From positions 1-38,043 of the forward strand of contig NZ_JBGQOG010000030.1 of NCBI RefSeq assembly GCF_052113705.1: a stretch of DNA of 38,043 nucleotides, given 5' to 3'. The translations under genes and the position numbers were made by a program. This DNA is from JBGQOG01 sp052113705. Lineage in GTDB: Bacteria; Pseudomonadota; Alphaproteobacteria; Rhodobacterales; Rhodobacteraceae. Positions within the stretch are counted from its first letter, which is position 1, and each line of letters opens with the position of its first letter. Of the stretch, positions 33,158 through 38,043 are shown in pieces. The notes beneath the pieces are model-generated. The model was given only the letters and a program-made list of their open reading frames with translations, did not search any database and was not told where the DNA came from.

Positions 33158-33970
33158 ATGAAAAAGAATAAACTTCGCCAAATCTGGGCTGAAGGCCGCC
33201 CGGTGCTTCATGGGTGGCTGTCGATGGCCAGCCCCTTTGGTGCCGAAATAATGGCGGCGCAAGGCTATGATGCAATCTCAATAGACATTCAACACGGCGC
33301 AGTTGACTACAAAGATGTGCTGGGCATGTTTCAGGCCATGCGCGCCTCTGACACCGTGATCATGGCGCGCGTTCCCTGGCTTGACCCGAGCTGGATCATG
33401 AAGGTACTCGACGCGGGTGCCTATGGCATCATCTGCCCGATGGTCAACACCCGAGCTCAAGCAGAGCAATTCGTGCGTTACATGCGCTATCCGCCGCTGG
33501 GCGAGCGCAGCTTTGGCCCCACCCGCGCCATCTATCCGGCCGGGGCCAATTACGCAGCAGAAGCCAATGGCGAGATTCTTGCCTTCGCGATGATCGAAAC
33601 GGCAGAGGCGATGGACAATCTGGAAGAGATCGCAGCAACGCCTGGTCTCGACGGCATCTATGTCGGCCCGGCCGATCTGAGCTTTTCCCTGTCAAACGGT
33701 GCGCTGACCCCGGCTTTCGACCGCGAGGAGCCCGAGGTCATTGCCGCCATCCAGAAAATCCGCGAAGCCTGCCATCGGAACGGTATCAAGGCCGCCATCC
33801 ATTGCGGCACCCCTGAATATGCGGCGCGGGCGATCGGTTGGGGCTATGACATGACCACAGTATCTGGTGACACCCGACTGTTGGCGAGTGCAGCGGCAGC
33901 CTCGGTGAACATCTGGCGCGACCTGACCCAAGGCCAATCCGGTGCCGAGACTGACAAGGGGAGCTACTGA
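33158..33970 (+). CDS. HpcH/HpaI-family class II aldolase (2-keto acid aldolase)
   Basis: 270 residues. Active-site features of HpcH/GarL aldolases are present: His46 in DIQHG, Arg71 in ARVPW, metal ligands Glu147 in MIETAEA and Asp173 in GPADLS, and RYPPLGERSFGP at 110-121. These enzymes split 2-keto acids with a 4-hydroxyl into pyruvate (or hydroxypyruvate) and an aldehyde. It is not the class II FBA-type aldolase IolJ. GGAG lies 9 bases ahead of the ATG. The stop overlaps the next gene's start (TGATG). Likely the carbon-cleaving step of this unit. Confidence 0.9.
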   Translation: MKKNKLRQIWAEGRPVLHGWLSMASPFGAEIMAAQGYDAISIDIQHGAVDYKDVLGMFQAMRASDTVIMARVPWLDPSWIMKVLDAGAYGIICPMVNTRAQAEQFVRYMRYPPLGERSFGPTRAIYPAGANYAAEANGEILAFAMIETAEAMDNLEEIAATPGLDGIYVGPADLSFSLSNGALTPAFDREEPEVIAAIQKIREACHRNGIKAAIHCGTPEYAARAIGWGYDMTTVSGDTRLLASAAAASVNIWRDLTQGQSGAETDKGSY

Positions 33971-34941
33971 TGCCACATGTGCTTGTTGCGGGAAAGCTGC
34001 ACCCGTTGGGGCGCGCCTTGCTGGATGCTGCCCCGGGCGTCAGTGTACGCTATATCGAGGAAGTCTCGGAAGAAAGCTACGCCCCGTATATCGATACAGC
34101 GGATGCCCTTCTGATCCGCACGCAGCCGATGAGCGCAACGACGATTGCGCAGGCCCGTCAACTGAAGATCGTCTCGCGCCACGGCGTTGGCTATGACGCC
34201 GTCGACCTGACCGCGCTGAACCAACGCCAGATCGCCCTCGCTGTCTGCGGCGACGTAAATTCCACCTCGGTTGCAGAACATGCGGCGATGATGATCCTGG
34301 CCGCAAGCAAACGCGCGCTGCGGGCGGACAAATCGGTCCGCCAAGGTCCGTGGGATTGGCGCAATGGGCTGGAAAGTCAGGATCTGCGCGGACGAAATCT
34401 GCTGTTGCTCGGCTATGGGCGGATCGGTCGCCACACGGCGACAATGATGGGCGGTTTTGGCCTGACCATCCGCGCTTATGATCCCTATTTGCTGGGACAA
34501 GGGTGGCCGCCGGGACCGGTTACTCCGGTCGCCGATTTGGCCGAGGGGCTGGCCTGGGCCGATATCATATCGGTAAGCGTGCCCCGCGCCGGAAAGCCGC
34601 TGATCGGCACCGCCGAATTCGCGCAGATGAAGGATGGTGTGGTTCTGGTCAACACCGCGCGCGGTGGCGTGGTGGATGAGACGGCGCTGATCGCCGCGCT
34701 CAGCTCTGGTAAGGTTGGTGCTGCCGGTCTCGATGTCTTTGAACAAGAACCGCCCGCCCGCGACAACCCGCTCGCCGGTTTCGACCAGGTACTGCTCTCG
34801 CCGCATATCGCCGGGGTGACCGATGGCGCGGCCGAACGCATGGCCCTTGGCTCGGCGCAAAACATACTCGACTTTTTCGCGGGCAGGCTTGATCCCAACC
34901 TGATCGTCAACAAGGAGATGCTGCATGTCAGCGAAACGTAA
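33970..34941 (+). CDS. D-isomer-specific 2-hydroxyacid dehydrogenase
   Basis: 323 residues, family length. NAD motif LLGYGRIGRHTA near 143-154. Catalytic Arg231 (NTARGG), Glu260 (FEQEPP) and His279 (SPHIAGV) are all present. Such enzymes reduce 2-keto acids such as hydroxypyruvate or glyoxylate, or oxidise D-2-hydroxyacids. Coupled by one base to the aldolase, it could reduce the aldolase's keto-acid product (for example hydroxypyruvate to D-glycerate) or supply its substrate. It is distinct from SerA, since no ACT domain is present. It overlaps the next gene by 17 bases. Confidence 0.9.
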   Translation: MPHVLVAGKLHPLGRALLDAAPGVSVRYIEEVSEESYAPYIDTADALLIRTQPMSATTIAQARQLKIVSRHGVGYDAVDLTALNQRQIALAVCGDVNSTSVAEHAAMMILAASKRALRADKSVRQGPWDWRNGLESQDLRGRNLLLLGYGRIGRHTATMMGGFGLTIRAYDPYLLGQGWPPGPVTPVADLAEGLAWADIISVSVPRAGKPLIGTAEFAQMKDGVVLVNTARGGVVDETALIAALSSGKVGAAGLDVFEQEPPARDNPLAGFDQVLLSPHIAGVTDGAAERMALGSAQNILDFFAGRLDPNLIVNKEMLHVSET

Positions 34942-36049
34942 ACTGCGCATCGGCCTCATCGGCACCGGCTTCATGGGCAAGGCGCATGTGTTCGGCTTTG
35001 CATCGGCACAAAAAGTTTTCGACCTGCCGTTGCAAATTGAATTGCACACAGTCGCCGATGTCACGGAGGCCGCCGCCAGCCGCGCAGCATCAGACTTCGG
35101 CTTTGCACATGCCACCACCGAGTGGCGCCGGATGATCGACAATCCGGACATTGACATCATCGATATCACCGCCCCCAATGCCCTACACAAGGAAATGGCG
35201 CTCGCGGCGATTGCAGCAGGCAAACACGTCTATTGCGAAAAACCGTTGGCACCACTGGCGGCGGATGCACGCGAGATGGCGGAAGCTGCCGAAGCGGCGG
35301 GTGTGATGACCCAAGTGGGTTTCAACTATCTGTGCAACCCGATGATCCGTCTGGCCAAAGAGATGATCGAGGCAGGCGAATTGGGCGAAATTCGCGGCTA
35401 TCGCGGCCTTCACGCCGAGGATTATATGGCAGATGCCACCAGCCCCTTCACCTTTCGCCATGATCCGGCGGGCGGCGGCGCTTTGGCAGATATCGGCAGC
35501 CATGCCTTAGCGACGGCGGAAATGCTGCTCGGCCCGATCTCGGCGGTGATGGGCGATTGCGTGACGATGATCGGCGAACGCCCCGATGGCAAGGGCGGCC
35601 TGCGCAAGGTCACTGTGGATGATGTCGGGAGGGCCTTCCTGCGCTTTGCCAATGGCGCGCAGGGTTCGATTGAGGGCAACTGGATAGCCACCGGCCGCAA
35701 GATGCAGCATGACTTTGAGGTCTATGGCACCAAGGGCGCGCTTTGCTTCAGTCAGGAACGCTTCAATGAGTTGCATTTCTACACCACCTCGGACTTGCCC
35801 GGCCGCCGGGGTTTCCGCCGGATTGAGGCGGCCCCCGATCACCCGCCCTATGGGCGTTTCTGCGTGGCACCCGGCCATCAACTAGGTTTCAATGATCTGA
35901 AGGCGATCGAAGTTGCCGGCTACATTGCGGCGATTGCCGGAGAGGCGCCCGAGCCGTTCAACTTCCGGAAGGGTCTGCGCATCCAGACTCTCGTCGAGAC
36001 CATCCAACACAGCTCCACCCAGCGTCAATGGAAAGAAATTGCTGACTGA
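34925..36049 (+). CDS. Gfo/Idh/MocA-family oxidoreductase
   Basis: 374 residues. Rossmann motif GTGFMGKAH from residue 13; catalytic Lys106 in YCEKPLAPL; the barrel face has GGGALADIGSHALATAEM with the Asp/His pair. It starts 17 bases before the stop of the 2-hydroxyacid dehydrogenase gene, so translation is coupled. It is the third Gfo/Idh protein of the cluster and last gene of the iolG-led unit. It probably oxidises a sugar, inositol or sugar-acid hydroxyl using NAD(P). In the proposed lower branch it could make the 2-keto acid for the aldolase; that is inference. Three hairpins follow before pyc. Confidence 0.87.
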   Translation: MSAKRKLRIGLIGTGFMGKAHVFGFASAQKVFDLPLQIELHTVADVTEAAASRAASDFGFAHATTEWRRMIDNPDIDIIDITAPNALHKEMALAAIAAGKHVYCEKPLAPLAADAREMAEAAEAAGVMTQVGFNYLCNPMIRLAKEMIEAGELGEIRGYRGLHAEDYMADATSPFTFRHDPAGGGALADIGSHALATAEMLLGPISAVMGDCVTMIGERPDGKGGLRKVTVDDVGRAFLRFANGAQGSIEGNWIATGRKMQHDFEVYGTKGALCFSQERFNELHFYTTSDLPGRRGFRRIEAAPDHPPYGRFCVAPGHQLGFNDLKAIEVAGYIAAIAGEAPEPFNFRKGLRIQTLVETIQHSSTQRQWKEIAD

Positions 36050-36056
36050 GCCGTTG

Positions 36057-36081
36057 TCACCGGGCCTCCCCAGCCCGGTGA
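36057..36081 (+). terminator. Hairpin 1 after the iolG-led unit
   Basis: TCACCGGGC (36057-36065) pairs exactly with GCCCGGTGA (36073-36081) around a 7-base loop, 8 bases after the Gfo/Idh stop. No T-tract. A second hairpin, TTGCCGG (36084-36090) with CCGGCAA (36105-36111), follows directly. Confidence 0.55.
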
Positions 36082-36144
36082 AATTGCCGGGGCAGCCTCC
36101 CGCACCGGCAAAATTCGGGGCTACTCTATGCCTCGCCTCCCTGG

Positions 36145-36177
36145 CGCCCGGGTCCCTTTTCCCGGGCGTCACTTTTT
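36145..36177 (+). terminator. Hairpin 3 with T-run, before pyc
   Basis: CGCCCGGG (36145-36152) pairs exactly with CCCGGGCG (36161-36168) around an 8-base loop; TCACTTTTT follows (T-run 36173-36177). This is the most terminator-like of three hairpins in a row. It lies 17 bases ahead of the pyc start codon, so it could also act as an attenuator of pyc. Confidence 0.6.
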
Positions 36178-36193
36178 CCTGAGGAAACCAAAA

Positions 36194-38043
36194 ATGTTCC
36201 GTAAGATCCTGATCGCCAACCGGGGCGAGATCGCCATCCGCGTGATGCGTGCCGCGAATGAATTGGGCAAAAAGACCGTTGCGGTCTATGCCGAGGAAGA
36301 CAAGCTGTCGCTGCACCGTTTCAAGGCGGACGAGGCCTACAGGATTGGTGCGGGCCTCTCGCCGGTGGGCGCCTATCTCAGCATTGACGAGATCATCCGG
36401 GTGGCCAAGGAATCCGGCGCGGATGCGATCCACCCGGGCTATGGCCTCCTGTCGGAAAACCCCGATTTCGTCGAAGCCTGCGCGGCGAACGGCATCACCT
36501 TCATCGGCCCCAAGGCCGAGACGATGCGCGCGCTGGGTGACAAGGCCAGCGCCCGTCAGGTGGCGATCAAGGCGGGCGTGCCGGTCATTCCCGCCACCGC
36601 CGTTCTGGGCGAGGATTTCGACGCGATCAAGGCCGAGGCGTCCGAGGTGGGCTATCCCCTGATGCTGAAAGCCAGCTGGGGTGGCGGCGGGCGCGGGATG
36701 CGGCCGATCCTGAACGCCGAGGAGCTGATCGAAAAGGTCCGCGAAGGCCGGCGCGAGGCCGAGGCCGCCTTTGGCAATGGCGAAGGCTATCTGGAAAAGA
36801 TGATCCTGCGCGCGCGCCACGTAGAGGTGCAGCTTCTGGGCGACACCCATGGCGGGCTTTATCACCTCTATGAGCGCGACTGCACCGTGCAGCGCCGCAA
36901 CCAGAAGGTGGTGGAACGCGCCCCCGCCCCCTACCTCACCGACGCGCAACGCGCCGAGGTTTGCGAACTGGCGCTGAAAATCGGCCGCGCGGTTGGCTAT
37001 CAGAACGCGGGCACCGTCGAATTCCTGATGGATATGGACGATGAGAAATTCTACTTCATCGAGGTCAATCCGCGGGTTCAGGTGGAGCATACTGTCACCG
37101 AACAGGTGACCGGCATCGACATCGTGCAAAGCCAGATCAAGATCGCCGAGGGCATGACGCTGGCCGAGGCGACCGGCACCCCGATCCAGGCCGATGTGCA
37201 TCTGCGCGGCCATGCGCTGCAATGCCGGGTGACCACCGAGGATCCGCAGAACAATTTCATCCCCGATTACGGCCGCATCACCGCCTATCGCTCGGCCACC
37301 GGCATGGGCATCCGCCTCGATGGCGGCACCGCCTATGCGGGCGGGGTGATCACCCGCTATTATGACAGTCTGCTGGTCAAGGTCACCGCCCATGCGCAGA
37401 CGCCGGAGCAGGCGATTTCACGCATGGACCGCGCCCTGCGCGAATTCCGCATCCGCGGCGTTTCGACCAACATCGACTTTGTCATCAACCTGCTGAAACA
37501 CCCGACCTTCCTCGATTACTCCTATACGACGAAATTCATCGACACGACGCCTGCCCTCTTCACCTTCAAGAAGCGGCGCGACCGGGCGACGAAAATCCTG
37601 ACCTATATCGCCGACATCACGGTGAACGGGCATCCCGAGACGGCGGGCCGCCCGAAACCCGCCGCCGAGGTCCGCCAACCCAAGCCCCCCGCCGTGAAGG
37701 CGGAACCGGCCTATGGCACGCGCAACCTCCTCGAGGAGAAGGGCCCGCAGGCGGTGGCCGACTGGATGGCGGCGCAGACAAAGCTGCTGTTGACCGATAC
37801 CACGATGCGCGACGGGCATCAGAGCCTGCTCGCCACCCGCATGCGCTCGATCGACATGGTCCGCGCGGCGCCCTCCTATGCCGCCAATCTGCCGCAGCTT
37901 TTCTCGGTCGAATGCTGGGGCGGGGCGACCTTTGACGTGGCCTACCGCTTCTTGCAGGAATGCCCCTGGCAGCGGCTGCGCGACATCCGCGAGCGGATGC
38001 CGAATGTGATGACGCAGATGCTGCTGCGCGCCTCGAACGGGGT
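36194..38043 (+). CDS. pyc: Pyruvate carboxylase, N-terminal part (runs off the window)
   Basis: The first 616 residues of a protein that is usually about 1150. Biotin carboxylase domain: KILIANRGEIAIRVMRA at the start, ATP-grasp loop KASWGGGGRGM near 157, and EVNPRVQVEHTVTEQ near 290. After a Pro/Lys linker (about 485-520) the carboxyltransferase domain begins with TDTTMRDGHQSLLATRMRS (about 533-551), followed by SVECWGGATFDVA, which identifies pyruvate carboxylase rather than acetyl-/propionyl-CoA carboxylase. It makes oxaloacetate from pyruvate, replenishing the TCA cycle. GAGGAAA lies ahead of ATG 36194. It looks like a core gene at the border of the accessory region. The biotin-carrier domain lies beyond the window. 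Confidence 0.95.
   Translation, partial: MFRKILIANRGEIAIRVMRAANELGKKTVAVYAEEDKLSLHRFKADEAYRIGAGLSPVGAYLSIDEIIRVAKESGADAIHPGYGLLSENPDFVEACAANGITFIGPKAETMRALGDKASARQVAIKAGVPVIPATAVLGEDFDAIKAEASEVGYPLMLKASWGGGGRGMRPILNAEELIEKVREGRREAEAAFGNGEGYLEKMILRARHVEVQLLGDTHGGLYHLYERDCTVQRRNQKVVERAPAPYLTDAQRAEVCELALKIGRAVGYQNAGTVEFLMDMDDEKFYFIEVNPRVQVEHTVTEQVTGIDIVQSQIKIAEGMTLAEATGTPIQADVHLRGHALQCRVTTEDPQNNFIPDYGRITAYRSATGMGIRLDGGTAYAGGVITRYYDSLLVKVTAHAQTPEQAISRMDRALREFRIRGVSTNIDFVINLLKHPTFLDYSYTTKFIDTTPALFTFKKRRDRATKILTYIADITVNGHPETAGRPKPAAEVRQPKPPAVKAEPAYGTRNLLEEKGPQAVADWMAAQTKLLLTDTTMRDGHQSLLATRMRSIDMVRAAPSYAANLPQLFSVECWGGATFDVAYRFLQECPWQRLRDIRERMPNVMTQMLLRASNG

Noticed and set aside
35882..37393. 503-codon minus-strand frame opposite pyc
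   Set aside because: Antisense shadow of pyc crossing into the upstream gene; no family features.
1..38043. CRISPR arrays and complete tRNA or rRNA genes
   Set aside because: No regularly spaced repeats, no complete cloverleaf and no rRNA-like stretch were seen on either strand by eye.

Overview
The window reads as chromosome of a high-GC alphaproteobacterium, most likely of the Rhodobacteraceae (Paracoccus/Rhodobacter-type). This rests on the GC-rich codon use, the look of the pyruvate carboxylase at the right edge, and the abundance of ABC sugar importers, GMC dehydrogenases and Gfo/Idh/MocA oxidoreductases. The name is inferred from protein style, not from a search. It is a catabolic accessory region with two insertion-sequence scars.

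Layout. 1-258: tail of an IS3-family element, then an IS110-type transposase fragment. 259-693: no recognisable gene. 694-3839: a GH3 (NagZ-like) glycosidase, a DeoR-type regulator and an MFS transporter, all on +. 3912-5501 (-): a GMC oxidoreductase. 5674-6552 (+): a TIM-barrel isomerase-like protein. 6658-8805 (-): an aspartase-like lyase and an unrecognised protein. 8916-9758 (-): an XRE-type regulator. 9908-19006 (+): a long operon with a ThDP enzyme, a HisD-like dehydrogenase, a complete CUT1 sugar importer and a second GMC oxidoreductase. 19007-20472: an IS110 fragment and a broken IS3-family element. 20886-36049 (+): an inositol-type cluster with iolD, iolE, an SDR, a TIM-barrel epimerase, a Gfo/Idh, an RbsABC-like importer, iolG, an aldehyde dehydrogenase, an HpcH/HpaI aldolase, a D-2-hydroxyacid dehydrogenase and another Gfo/Idh. 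36194-end: start of pyc.

How they work together. Two regulons are visible. A tandem TGACGC repeat with 10-bp period lies in three intergenic regions around the XRE gene. It probably joins the first GMC gene, the TIM-barrel gene, the lyase pair, the regulator and the ThDP/ABC operon into one system of unknown substrate. A second motif, GCAA-N6-TTGC, lies before iolD, before the RbsABC-like importer and before iolG, which argues for one inositol regulon whose repressor is not in the window. The inositol cluster has iolG, iolE and iolD but no iolB, iolC, iolJ or iolA. Instead it carries a hydrolytic ALDH, an HpcH/HpaI aldolase and a 2-hydroxyacid dehydrogenase, which together could form a non-phosphorylating lower branch (inference).
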